DNA of 64,000 nucleotides. Source: Rheinheimera riviphila (GTDB lineage Bacteria > Pseudomonadota > Gammaproteobacteria > Enterobacterales > Alteromonadaceae). Each line of letters starts with the position of its first letter. The stretch's first letter is position 1. Positions 48,267-56,854 of this stretch are shown in pieces. The translations under genes were made by a program, and so were the position numbers. Location of the stretch: assembly GCF_004005945.1 (NCBI RefSeq), contig NZ_SACS01000010.1, positions 62,001-126,000 of the forward strand, given 5' to 3'. The notes below the pieces were generated by a model, which worked only from the letters and a program-made list of their open reading frames with translations, did not search any database and was not told the origin of the DNA.

Positions 48267-48617
48267 GTGATATTTCAATGGATAGTTCGTTTATTCGTTT
48301 GTTGCTGGATGTTGTTTTTCATTGAGCCCGTGTTTGCTGCGGAGCTAGATCAGGTTTTAATTTGTAAATCTTGTCAGAGTGCTGACAGCTTTAAACAATT
48401 TGCTAAAGGGGTCAACAACCCGGAAGTTACCAATGTCCTCGTGATAAATTTGGAAACCAGGCAGGCTAAAGCGTTCCGTATAGACAGAGTCTTTTTTGGA
48501 TATGGACCTTCCGCCGGTTTTCATAATATCCCTGTTGATATGCCATTGCCAACGGATGCGATATCAGCGATTGAGGGCTATCACGATTTGAATGCAGCAT
48601 TCGTTATTATTAATTAA
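48267..48617 (+). CDS. Small exported protein, unrecognised
   Basis: A 116-residue product with a signal peptide (FQWIVRLFVCCWMLFFIEPVFAAELD, cleavage after AFAA-like VFAA) and a short soluble domain beginning LICKSCQSADSFKQFA, where a CxxC pair suggests a redox or metal site. No family recognised. The GTG start is uncertain: the AAAGG ribosome site overlaps it, and a second ATG at 48280 opens only a 15-codon reading in another frame. Codon use and AT content differ from the neighbouring core genes. It precedes a small membrane-protein gene by 32 bases. Confidence 0.6.
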   Translation: MIFQWIVRLFVCCWMLFFIEPVFAAELDQVLICKSCQSADSFKQFAKGVNNPEVTNVLVINLETRQAKAFRIDRVFFGYGPSAGFHNIPVDMPLPTDAISAIEGYHDLNAAFVIIN

Positions 48618-48649
48618 TCAATCGAGCACAGGTTCTCAGGAGCATTATT

Positions 48650-48913
48650 ATGTGGCAATGGTTATTACTTATGTTGTTGGCCTCCTTATTTGGTATTGCA
48701 GTTAGTTATTTGCCTTACAGATACGCTTGGTTGTTACCCATACTCACGCCTTTTGCCGCAGTGTATGCACTGATTTGGTTTGCTGAACGTCAAGTAACAA
48801 ATGAAGTCGGTGCGCCGATGCGCGAAGTGGTGTACTTTACCCTGGCTCTGCCTGCCATGATCGTTGCGTTGTTCAGTTTTAATGTCACGCGAAAGGGAAA
48901 CCGAGCTGACTGA
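48650..48913 (+). CDS. Small two- to three-helix membrane protein, unrecognised
   Basis: An 87-residue integral membrane protein with helices WQWLLLMLLASLFGIAVSYL, YAWLLPILTPFAAVYALIW and REVVYFTLALPAMIVALFSF, ending in a basic tail (VTRKGNRAD). A CAGGAGC ribosome site is well placed. No family recognised. It forms a likely two-gene unit with the exported CxxC protein upstream. Confidence 0.65.
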   Translation: MWQWLLLMLLASLFGIAVSYLPYRYAWLLPILTPFAAVYALIWFAERQVTNEVGAPMREVVYFTLALPAMIVALFSFNVTRKGNRAD

Positions 48914-48964
48914 ATACTAAAAAGTGAACAGCAGAGCAGCCAGAAAAGGATGCAGGTAAGGCGC

Positions 48965-48993
48965 AATGCAAGTCAGTTAAGTTGACTGGCATT
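48965..48993. repeat. Imperfect palindrome in the islet
   Basis: AATGC-a-AGTCA / TGACT-g-GCATT around a 7-base loop gives an 11-base stem with one mismatch, 50 bases past the small membrane gene. There is no T run. It could be a weak terminator or a recombination-site remnant. Confidence 0.5.
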
Positions 48994-49113
48994 TGTTGGC
49001 GGTTAGCCTCATGTTCAATTTTCTAGCGTGTTTAAACCAATGAACGCCGACATAAGCAAAACTGCCGAACATATGTGGCTATAGAGAAGTCGTACCGACA
49101 TTGCTTGTTGTGA

Positions 49114-49159
49114 CCATGAAGACGCTATTCTGCTGCGGTTGCTGCTGCTTATGGGCTGA
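49114..49159 (+). pseudogene. Relic of a second rimI 3' end
   Basis: 46 bases align without gaps to the last 46 bases of rimI (47587-47632) with 37 identities. In the matching frame they read DHEDAILLRLLLLMG-stop against rimI GHEDAILMGLPLRMG-stop. Upstream of it the reading frame is not rimI-like and contains a stop (near 49081). This looks like a decayed, displaced copy of the rimI end marking the right edge of the 1.5-kb islet. Confidence 0.75.
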
Positions 49160-49203
49160 ACGCCTTTGCCAGTTTTGCGCTGTGCCTTCCCACCTTATCC
49201 TGC

Positions 49204-49209
49204 TATAAT
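49204..49209 (+). promoter_or_regulatory. Extended minus-10 promoter of prfC
   Basis: TGC-TATAAT (49201-49209) is an extended minus-10, followed by a GC-rich CGCCGCC discriminator. The minus-35 position (TGTGCC) is poor, as is common with extended minus-10 promoters. It leaves a leader of roughly 90 bases before prfC. Confidence 0.65.
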
Positions 49210-49303
49210 CGCCGCCATTTTGAATGACCTAAACACAGTCTGCTGTTCCTGCTATTTCCGGATAGCGCACAGACGGTGCACCATACCTGGGATCAACACA
49301 CGC

Positions 49304-50911
49304 ATGGCCTCTGCTCAATTTTTAGAAGAAGTGAATAAACGTCGCACCTTTGCGATCATCTCTCACCCCGATGCGGGTAAAACCACCATCACTGAAAAAG
49401 TGTTGTTATTTGGACAGTTGATCCAAAAAGCCGGTACCGTCAAAGGCAAAAAATCCGGCCAGTACGCCACGTCTGACTGGATGGAAATGGAAAAAGAGCG
49501 GGGCATCTCGGTCACCACTTCCGTGATGCAGTTCCCTTATGCTGATTGTCTGGTAAATTTACTGGATACCCCAGGCCACGAAGATTTCTCCGAAGATACT
49601 TACCGCACTTTAACCGCGGTCGACTCTTGTTTAATGGTCATCGACGGCGCTAAGGGTGTTGAAGATCGCACCATCAAACTGATGGAAGTCACCCGGTTAC
49701 GTGACACGCCAATCATCACTTTTATGAACAAAATGGACCGCGATATCCGCGATCCGGTTGATTTGTTAGATGAAGTGGAAAGTGTACTTAAAATCGCCTG
49801 TGCGCCGATCACCTGGCCGATTGGCTCTGGTAAAGAATTCAAAGGCATTTACCATATTTATAAAGACGAAATCGTGTTTTATAAATCAGGCCATGGCCAT
49901 ACCATTCAGGAAGTGGATTGTGTCAAAGGTATTAATAATCCAGAGCTGGATGCGCGGATTGGTTATTTTGCCCAGCAACTGCGTGATGAAATGGAACTGG
50001 TGAAAGGTGCCAGCCATGAATTTGACTTAGAGCTGTTTTTAAAAGGTGAATTAACCCCGGTGTTTTTTGGTACCGCTTTAGGTAACTTCGGCGTCGATCA
50101 CATGTTGGACGGCTTAACCGATTGGGCACCAGCGCCGCAACATCGTGGCACCACCACCCGCACTGTCGAACCGATTGAAGACGGTTTTTCTGGTTTTGTG
50201 TTTAAAATTCAAGCAAATATGGATCCGAAGCACCGCGACCGGGTGGCATTTTTACGCATTTGTTCGGGTAAATACGAAAAGGGCATGAAAATGCACCATG
50301 TGCGCATCGGCAAAGATATGCTGGTGCCACAGGCGCTGACCTTTTTAGCCGGCGATCGTGAACACGTTGAAGAAGCTTACCCTGGCGATATCATCGGCTT
50401 ACATAACCACGGCACTATCCAGATTGGTGATACTTTCACTTCCGGCGAAAAATACTCCTTTACCGGTATTCCTAATTTCGCGCCAGAACTGTTCCGCCGT
50501 ATTCGTTTGCGCGACCCACTGAAGCAAAAACAACTTCTCAAAGGCTTGGTGCAATTGGCCGAAGAAGGTGCTGTTCAAGTGTTCCGGCCGCTCGATAACA
50601 ACGATTTAATCGTAGGCGCCGTCGGTATTCTGCAGTTTGACGTGGTGGTGCACCGCCTGAAATCTGAATATAACGTCGATGCAATATACGAAAGCGTCAA
50701 CGTCAGCACCGCACGCTGGGTGTATTCCGAAGATGGTAAAGCCATGGACGAATTTAAGAACAAAGCCAGCACCAACCTGGCGCTGGATGGCGGCGACAAT
50801 TTAAGTTATTTAGCACCGACCATGGTGAATTTAAATCTGTCGATGGAACGCTATCCAAAAATCAAATTCCATAAAACCCGTGAGCAGACGTTCGCGAGTA
50901 AGGCAAAATAG
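49304..50911 (+). CDS. prfC: Peptide chain release factor 3
   Basis: RF3 is the GTPase that recycles RF1 and RF2 after peptide release. The 535-residue product (E. coli 529) starts [34 protein letters not shown] with the G1 loop, followed by switch regions ([32 protein letters not shown]) and the G4 motif MNKMDRD. Upstream codons translate into Cys/Arg-rich sequence and are rejected. It is followed by argS after 3 bases. Confidence 0.97.
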   Translation: MASAQFLEEVNKRRTFAIISHPDAGKTTITEKVLLFGQLIQKAGTVKGKKSGQYATSDWMEMEKERGISVTTSVMQFPYADCLVNLLDTPGHEDFSEDTYRTLTAVDSCLMVIDGAKGVEDRTIKLMEVTRLRDTPIITFMNKMDRDIRDPVDLLDEVESVLKIACAPITWPIGSGKEFKGIYHIYKDEIVFYKSGHGHTIQEVDCVKGINNPELDARIGYFAQQLRDEMELVKGASHEFDLELFLKGELTPVFFGTALGNFGVDHMLDGLTDWAPAPQHRGTTTRTVEPIEDGFSGFVFKIQANMDPKHRDRVAFLRICSGKYEKGMKMHHVRIGKDMLVPQALTFLAGDREHVEEAYPGDIIGLHNHGTIQIGDTFTSGEKYSFTGIPNFAPELFRRIRLRDPLKQKQLLKGLVQLAEEGAVQVFRPLDNNDLIVGAVGILQFDVVVHRLKSEYNVDAIYESVNVSTARWVYSEDGKAMDEFKNKASTNLALDGGDNLSYLAPTMVNLNLSMERYPKIKFHKTREQTFASKAK

Positions 50912-50914
50912 TTT

Positions 50915-52654
50915 ATGAATATTAAGCAGTTATTATCAGATAAAACTCAGGCCGCGATGATTGCGGTGGGTTTACCGGCGGATACCAATACCGCAGTAAC
51001 CCAAAGCACCAAAGTTGAGTTTGGCGACTACCAAATCAATGGCGCAATGGCAGCGGCCAAGCTTTTAAAAACCAATCCACGCGCTTTGGCGCAGCAGTTA
51101 CTGGATCAGCTGGATTTAGCCGACATCGCTGACAAGGTTGAAATTGCCGGTCCTGGTTTTATCAATGTTACGCTGAATAAAGACTGGCTGGCCGCGCAAT
51201 TACAACCGGCGCTGCTCGATAGCCGCCTCGGCGTCAGCCTGAATGTCAAACCGCAAAAAGTGGTGGTGGATTACTCAGCGCCAAACCTTGCTAAAGAAAT
51301 GCATGTCGGTCATTTACGTTCGACCATTATTGGTGATGCGGTGGTGCGGGCGCTGGAGTTCTGGGGCGATACGGTGATCCGCCAGAACCATATGGGCGAT
51401 TGGGGCACCCAATTTGGCATGCTGATTGGTCATCTGGAAGATAAAATTGCCGCAGGTGTTGATTTAGAAACTGTGGCTTTGGCCGACCTGGAAGATTTCT
51501 ACCGCGAAGCGAAAAAACGGTTTGATGATGAAACCGGATTTGCCGATAAATCCCGTGATTATGTGGTGAAGCTGCAGGGGGGCGATGAACATTGCCAGAA
51601 GTTATGGCAGCTGTTTATCGACACCTCAATTAAGCACAGCGATGAAGTGTACCGCACGCTGAATGTGACTTTGGGCCATGAGCATATCAAGCCAGAATCG
51701 GCTTATAACCCAATGTTACAGCCGATTGTCGATAGCTTAAAAGCAACCGGCATTGCGGTGGAAGACCAAGGCGCGCTGGTGGTGTTTTTACACGAGCTGG
51801 CAGATAAAGAAGGCAATCCGTCACCCTTTATTATTCAAAAAACCGGCGGTGGATTTTTATATGCCACCACCGACTTAGCGGCCTGTAAATACCGTAGCCT
51901 TGAGCTCGGTGCCGACCGGATCATTATTTTCACTGACGCCCGCCAGGCCTTGCACTTTAAACAAGTGGAAGTGGTGGCGCGTAAAGCCGGTTTGCTCAGA
52001 AGTATGACCTCTTACGAGCATTGCCCGTTTGGCACCATGATGGGTGAAGATGGCAAACCGTTTAAAACCCGCACCGGCGGTACTGTCAAACTGGCGGAAT
52101 TGTTAGAAGAAGCGGTGGTTCGCGCCAAAGCGGTGGTCGAGCAAAAATCGACTGAGCTGTCAGCAGACGAAATTGCCGAAGTGGCGCGTAAAGTCGGTAT
52201 TGGCGCGGTGAAGTTTGCTGATCTGTCGAAAAACCGCACTTCAGACTACATCTTTAGCTGGGATTCGATGCTGAGTTTTGAAGGCGCCACCGCACCATAT
52301 CTGCAATATGCTTACACTCGCGTGCGCAGTATTTTACGCCGCGCCGATGTGGCCGCTGATTTTAATGCGCCGCTTATATTGGTTGAAGCGCAGGAAAAGC
52401 AACTTGCGTTAAAAACCCTGCAGTTTGAAGAAACGTTGCAGCAGGTGATGAAAGATGCGCAACCGAACCTGCTATGTAACTATCTGTATGAACTGGCCAG
52501 TTTATATATGACTTTCTATGAAGCGTGCCCGATGCTCAAAGAAGGCATTGAACCAAAAGTGCGCGACAGCCGTTTAATGCTGAGTATTGGTGTTTCACGC
52601 TTGCTGGCGCAAGGTCTTGACCTGCTTGGCATCGAAGTGATGGAGCGGATGTAA
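50915..52654 (+). CDS. argS: Arginyl-tRNA synthetase
   Basis: Class I synthetase charging tRNA-Arg. The 579-residue product (E. coli 577) has the N-terminal additional domain, the HIGH-type motif [11 protein letters not shown] (about residue 130), and a C-terminal anticodon-binding domain ending [25 protein letters not shown] is absent, as is usual for Arg[15 protein letters not shown] takes its place. It lies 3 bases after prfC, so the two are likely cotranscribed, and ends in a terminator. Confidence 0.97.
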   Translation: MNIKQLLSDKTQAAMIAVGLPADTNTAVTQSTKVEFGDYQINGAMAAAKLLKTNPRALAQQLLDQLDLADIADKVEIAGPGFINVTLNKDWLAAQLQPALLDSRLGVSLNVKPQKVVVDYSAPNLAKEMHVGHLRSTIIGDAVVRALEFWGDTVIRQNHMGDWGTQFGMLIGHLEDKIAAGVDLETVALADLEDFYREAKKRFDDETGFADKSRDYVVKLQGGDEHCQKLWQLFIDTSIKHSDEVYRTLNVTLGHEHIKPESAYNPMLQPIVDSLKATGIAVEDQGALVVFLHELADKEGNPSPFIIQKTGGGFLYATTDLAACKYRSLELGADRIIIFTDARQALHFKQVEVVARKAGLLRSMTSYEHCPFGTMMGEDGKPFKTRTGGTVKLAELLEEAVVRAKAVVEQKSTELSADEIAEVARKVGIGAVKFADLSKNRTSDYIFSWDSMLSFEGATAPYLQYAYTRVRSILRRADVAADFNAPLILVEAQEKQLALKTLQFEETLQQVMKDAQPNLLCNYLYELASLYMTFYEACPMLKEGIEPKVRDSRLMLSIGVSRLLAQGLDLLGIEVMERM

Positions 52655-52662
52655 GATTATTT

Positions 52663-52686
52663 AAAAAGCGCTTCGGCGCTTTTTTT
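52663..52686 (+). terminator. Terminator after argS
   Basis: AAAAAGCGC-TTCG-GCGCTTTTT with a T7 tail: a stable UUCG-capped hairpin 9 bases past the argS stop. Confidence 0.93.
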
Positions 52687-52699
52687 GTAGGAGTTCTGG

Positions 52700-53338
52700 A
52701 TGAAAATAGACGATATTCGCCGCAGTTATGTCAAAGATAAACTCGATATCGATAAGCTAAATATCGATCCCTTTACCCAGTTTGAACTGTGGCTAAAAGA
52801 CGCTATCGCCGCCGAATTGCCGGATCCAACGGCGATGTGCGTGGCCACCGTCGATGAACATGGCCAGCCTTCACAGCGGTTGGTGCTCCTTAAAGATGTA
52901 AACTCCGACGGTTTTGTGTTTTATACCAACCTTGGCAGTCGCAAGGCGCGCGAATTGGCCGGTAATCCAAAAGTGTGTCTGCATTTTCCGTGGCATCCGC
53001 TGGAGCGGCAAGTGATTGTCTATGGCACGGCCACAGAACTGCCGGTCAGTCATGTGATGAAGTACTTTTTATCCAGACCCAAAGAAAGTCAGCTGGCGGC
53101 CTGGGCGTCTGAGCAAAGCCGGCCGGTGTCGACCCGCCAGGCGCTGATGCAGAAATTTGCCGAAATCAAACATAAATTTGAACATGGTGAAGTGCCGGTG
53201 CCGTCATTTTGGGGTGGTTTTCAGATTAAACCGCACGCTATCGAATTCTGGCAGGGCGGTGAGCATCGGTTACATGATCGTTTTATGTACTGGCTGCAAG
53301 GAGATGGTAGCTGGCAGATTGAGCGGTTGTGCCCCTAA
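52700..53338 (+). CDS. pdxH: Pyridoxamine/pyridoxine 5'-phosphate oxidase
   Basis: PdxH oxidises pyridoxine or pyridoxamine phosphate to pyridoxal phosphate with FMN. The 212-residue product has QRLVLLKDVNSDGFVFYTNLGSRKARELAGNP for FMN binding and the C-terminal signature EFWQGGEHRLHDRFMYW...WQIERLCP. An AGGAG ribosome site precedes it. The stop codon is directly followed by the yjjV start. Confidence 0.97.
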   Translation: MKIDDIRRSYVKDKLDIDKLNIDPFTQFELWLKDAIAAELPDPTAMCVATVDEHGQPSQRLVLLKDVNSDGFVFYTNLGSRKARELAGNPKVCLHFPWHPLERQVIVYGTATELPVSHVMKYFLSRPKESQLAAWASEQSRPVSTRQALMQKFAEIKHKFEHGEVPVPSFWGGFQIKPHAIEFWQGGEHRLHDRFMYWLQGDGSWQIERLCP

Positions 53339-54154
53339 ATGCCTGAGTTGCTGTCCGATATACTGCAACCGTCACCGCAGTTGGCCTTGTTTGACAGCCA
53401 TTGTCATCTGGATTTGCCAGAGCTGTGGCCCGAATGGCAGCAGCACTGGCAACAGGCGCAATCGGCCGGTGTCAAAGGCTGTTTAATCCCTGCGGTGCAA
53501 GCAAGCGCTTGGCAACCGCTGCTGGATTTTTCGCGGTCATACCCAGAATTTAATATCGCGTTAGGCATCCATCCCTGGTGGGCAGCGCAGCATGACGAAA
53601 CCCATCTGGTATTGCTGAAAAGCTTGCTCGAACAGCATCAGTCACAGATAGCGGCAGTTGGTGAAATTGGTTTGGATTACGCGCTGGCGCCGGAAACCTT
53701 TGCCCGGCAACAGCAATTGTTTGAAGCGCAATTAAAGCTCGCGGCCGAATTTCAAAAACCGGTGGTGCTGCATCATCGCAAAAGCATGGTGCAGTTGCTG
53801 GCGGAGATTAAACGGCAGCAGTTTCAATATGGTGGCATTTTACATGCCTTTTCCGGCAGTCCGGAGCAAGGGCAGGTGTTTGTTGATGTGGGGTTTAAAC
53901 TGGGTATTGGCGGTACTATTACTTATCCACGAGCGGCCAAAACCCAGGCTGCAGTGCGTCAGTTACCATTAAGCTGTTTTGTATTAGAAACCGATGCACC
54001 CGCAATGCCGTTGTCTGGTTTTCAGGGGCAAATCAATACCCCAAAACAACTGGCGCTGGTGTTTCAGGCATTTTGTGGGCTACGGCAAGAAGCACCAACC
54101 GACATCGCCGCACAGCTCTGGCGCAATAGCCAAGTGGCGCTTGGCATCTCATAA
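53339..54154 (+). CDS. yjjV: TatD-family metal-dependent hydrolase YjjV
   Basis: A 271-residue TatD/YcfH-type hydrolase. The N-terminal metal motif is LFDSHCHLDL, with further ligands in AVGEIGLDYA (Glu), VVLHHRKS (His), ILHAFSGSPEQ (His) and FVLETDAPAMP (Asp). TatD relatives are 3'-5' exonucleases or deoxyribonucleases. It abuts pdxH with no spacer, so it probably shares its transcript. E. coli places yjjV in the same prfC neighbourhood. Confidence 0.93.
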   Translation: MPELLSDILQPSPQLALFDSHCHLDLPELWPEWQQHWQQAQSAGVKGCLIPAVQASAWQPLLDFSRSYPEFNIALGIHPWWAAQHDETHLVLLKSLLEQHQSQIAAVGEIGLDYALAPETFARQQQLFEAQLKLAAEFQKPVVLHHRKSMVQLLAEIKRQQFQYGGILHAFSGSPEQGQVFVDVGFKLGIGGTITYPRAAKTQAAVRQLPLSCFVLETDAPAMPLSGFQGQINTPKQLALVFQAFCGLRQEAPTDIAAQLWRNSQVALGIS

Positions 54155-54176
54155 AGCGCGTTCAATAACTGCGTTA

Positions 54177-54806
54177 TCAATGACCAACATGTTCATGACT
54201 ATCAATAGCCGCATGGTGTAGCTGCCGGTTTGAAGCCAATTTATGCGATAACCATAACAAACTGCTGCGCGCCATTAAAGCTATCACTGCCGCTAACAGC
54301 AACATCCACAACACTTGTTCCATCATCGCATGCCAGGCGCTGGAGACAGCGCTAAAACCGGTATCTTGTTTCAGGCTGATTTTGATATAACCCAGCAATT
54401 GTTCGCCCTGATAAATCTCCTGCACCATTGGCTGTAGCGCAACTTCATGTTGTGGCGCGTACAGTAACCGTGCTGGTTCACTGCCGGGCGACTCGCTGAG
54501 CCTGACACCATTAGCGTCATACACCACCACATCATGCAAATAAGGGCTGGATGCCAACTGCTGTGTTAAGGCCGTTAAACCATCAAGTTGATCGTTTTCA
54601 ATCAGATAAGCGGCCGTTTGTGCCAGTGCTTTTAAGGTTTCGCGCATCAGTACCGAACTTTGTTCGGCAAACAGCCGTTGACCTTGCTGATTACTGTCAT
54701 TCCACCACTGCAACAACGCCAGCAAGCCTAAAGTTGCCACCAATAGTTGGATCCAGCGGAACAAGCGTGCTGATTTTTTTGGCAGTTTTGTAGTTAAATT
54801 CGTCAT
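54177..54806 (-). CDS. smp: Smp/YtjB (AhpA) family membrane protein
   Basis: A 209-residue protein with an N-terminal helix (FRWIQLLVATLGLLALLQWW), a PAS-like periplasmic domain (about residues 42-150; PYLHDVVVYDANGVRLSES), and a second helix (QVLWMLLLAAVIALMARSSLLWL). It matches the SMP/YtjB family found divergent from serB in E. coli, and the same arrangement is kept here. Molecular role not established. Confidence 0.88.
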   Translation of the reverse strand: MTNLTTKLPKKSARLFRWIQLLVATLGLLALLQWWNDSNQQGQRLFAEQSSVLMRETLKALAQTAAYLIENDQLDGLTALTQQLASSPYLHDVVVYDANGVRLSESPGSEPARLLYAPQHEVALQPMVQEIYQGEQLLGYIKISLKQDTGFSAVSSAWHAMMEQVLWMLLLAAVIALMARSSLLWLSHKLASNRQLHHAAIDSHEHVGH

Positions 54807-54886
54807 ATTCGCCGCCTGAGCCCCTGACAGAGGCTGAAAAATGTCGGTAGAATGCCACGGTGTTTAGCTGAAGTACAGGTGAAAGG

Positions 54887-55909
54887 GTGGCGTTTTTTGA
54901 GCAGTGGGAGCCGCAACAGCAGGTTCAGGTATCCTTAGTACACATCGTTGCAGCACAGGGGCCGCTATCGGTCAGTGCCACAGCGACAGGTTTTCAGTAT
55001 CGGGCTGAACAGAATGCAACGCAGATGCCAGTCAGCAGTATTCGCTGTTTTGGATCTGAGCTGTTAGCTTCCCAGTTAAGCCAAATCCTGGCGTTGGTAG
55101 CACCACAGCAAGCGCTGCTCCGTTTATATCAACCACATCCGGAACTTACACCGGCGCTGGTGCTGGATTTTGCCGTTGCATTGCCAGCAGACCAGGTGGC
55201 CGCGATTCGCGAAGTCGCAGCAAACTGGCCGCTGGAATTGGTTTGCCTGAATAATTTTGTCCGTCTGACCGAACCTGGTTTGCTGGTGATGGATATGGAC
55301 AGCACTGCGATCCAGATTGAATGTATTGATGAAATTGCCGTATTGGCCGGTGTCGGCGCTGAAGTGGCTGCCGTGACTGCCAGAGCGATGAATGGCGAGC
55401 TCGATTTTGCGCAAAGTCTGCGTCAACGAGTGGCCACACTGGCAAACGCGCCAGAACATATTTTACAGCAGGTGCTGAATGCCGTGCCGCTGATGCCGGG
55501 TTTAACGGCATTAGTGAGCCATTTGCAGCAACAGCAGTGGCAAGTGGCGATTGCTTCTGGTGGTTTTACCTTTTTTACTGAAGCACTGAAGCAGCGGCTT
55601 GATTTGACCGCTACTTTTGCCAATGTGCTGGAAATTGTTAATGGCAAACTCACTGGTCAGGTGCTGGGTGAGATTGTTGATGCCGAGCGCAAGGCTGCGG
55701 TGGTGGCTGAACTAAGTGCGCAGTTTGGGCTGGCATCTTCGCAGACCGTGGCGATTGGTGATGGCGCCAACGATTTACCGATGCTTAAAGTAGCGGCGCT
55801 TGGCGTGGCCTTTCATGCCAAACCAAAAGTACAGGCGGCAGCCAAAGCGGCCATCCGGCAGGGTTCGTTGTTGCAGTTGTTGTATCTGCTTGAGTCAGAG
55901 CAGGCATGA
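54887..55909 (+). CDS. serB: Phosphoserine phosphatase
   Basis: SerB is a HAD-family phosphatase that catalyses the last step of serine synthesis. The 340-residue product has an N-terminal regulatory region of about 115 residues, the nucleophile motif LLVMDMDSTAIQIECIDEIA, the Ser/Gly-containing IASGGFTFF, and the metal motif AIGDGANDLPML. The GTG at 54887 follows an AGGTGA element. It overlaps the next gene by 4 bases (ATGA). Confidence 0.95.
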   Translation: MAFFEQWEPQQQVQVSLVHIVAAQGPLSVSATATGFQYRAEQNATQMPVSSIRCFGSELLASQLSQILALVAPQQALLRLYQPHPELTPALVLDFAVALPADQVAAIREVAANWPLELVCLNNFVRLTEPGLLVMDMDSTAIQIECIDEIAVLAGVGAEVAAVTARAMNGELDFAQSLRQRVATLANAPEHILQQVLNAVPLMPGLTALVSHLQQQQWQVAIASGGFTFFTEALKQRLDLTATFANVLEIVNGKLTGQVLGEIVDAERKAAVVAELSAQFGLASSQTVAIGDGANDLPMLKVAALGVAFHAKPKVQAAAKAAIRQGSLLQLLYLLESEQA

Positions 55910-56802
55910 AGCATCAACAAAGTTCGACCTTTGTCGATTTAACCGATTACCAGCTGCATTTACGCCGGTTAACGCCGCTGCATATCCAACATCCGCCGGT
56001 GTTGATGCTACACGGTGCTATTGAAAATGGCCGGATTTTTTATAGCCATCAGGGCAAGGGCTTAGGTTGTTTTCTTGCCGATCAAGGTTTTAGCGTGTAC
56101 TGCGCCGACTTTGCCGGGCGTGGTAAGTCGCAGCCAGCTGCTTCCAAAGATTTTGATCACAGTCAGCACCAGCTGATTTGCCGTGATATTCCGGCCTTGA
56201 TTGAGCATCTTTATCAGCAATATCAGCAAAAAATCCATGTCGTTTGCCACTCTTGGGGCGGAGTGGTGTTGGCGGCGAGTTTGGCCAGATTTCCACAGCT
56301 TTGCGAAAAAGTGGCTTCGGTCAGTTATTTTGGCAGCAAACGTCGGATCAGCGTCAAGAGCATGGCGAAAACCATTCAGGTGAACTGGCTCTGGAACCAG
56401 GTGGGGCCTTGGCTGTGTCGACGTTATGGTTATCTGCCAGCGAAAAAGTTCCGGTTTGGCGCCGACAATGAACCGACGCAGTTTTTACTGGATACCATTC
56501 ACTGGATCAACACCGAAACATTTATTGATCCTACCGATCAGTTTGACTACGCCGCGGCGTCGAAAAGTTGTCCCTGGCCAGCCAGCTGGTTTTTTGCCGC
56601 GGTGCACGACAAAGTGCTCGGGCATCCCACCGATGTGCAGCTGTTTATGGCAGAAACCCAGTTGCAGCAGGCCAAATTTACGCTGCTCGGTGCAGAAGTG
56701 GATGATTTACATGGTTATGATCATATATCGATGCTGACCCACCCAAAGGCGCAGCTTGGGCATTTCAAGGCTTTGGCGGCTTGGCTGATCAGTCAGCGCT
56801 AG
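55906..56802 (+). CDS. Alpha/beta hydrolase
   Basis: A 298-residue alpha/beta-fold hydrolase. It has the oxyanion region LMLHGAIENGRIFYSH, the nucleophile elbow VVCHSWGGVV (Ser), a candidate acid in HDKVLGHPTD, and the catalytic His in LHGYDHISML. Similar to esterases and lipases of unknown substrate. Its start overlaps the serB stop, so it is translationally coupled with serB, yet no link to serine metabolism is apparent. Confidence 0.88.
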   Translation: MKHQQSSTFVDLTDYQLHLRRLTPLHIQHPPVLMLHGAIENGRIFYSHQGKGLGCFLADQGFSVYCADFAGRGKSQPAASKDFDHSQHQLICRDIPALIEHLYQQYQQKIHVVCHSWGGVVLAASLARFPQLCEKVASVSYFGSKRRISVKSMAKTIQVNWLWNQVGPWLCRRYGYLPAKKFRFGADNEPTQFLLDTIHWINTETFIDPTDQFDYAAASKSCPWPASWFFAAVHDKVLGHPTDVQLFMAETQLQQAKFTLLGAEVDDLHGYDHISMLTHPKAQLGHFKALAAWLISQR

Positions 56803-56854
56803 CTATTTTTACGTTCTATTTCAGGTTCAAGTTTAAGCCTTGGCTCTTTCTGGA

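Noticed and set aside
48965-49020. Integron attC site (hairpin followed by GGTTAGCC)
   Set aside because: The stem and GTTAG-like end resemble attC only loosely; the outer arms do not pair, and there is no second site or integrase.
49204-49310. SXT/R391-type integration at the prfC 5' end
   Set aside because: The prfC start is intact with a normal promoter and there is no integrase or attachment core. The duplicated sequence derives from rimI, not prfC.
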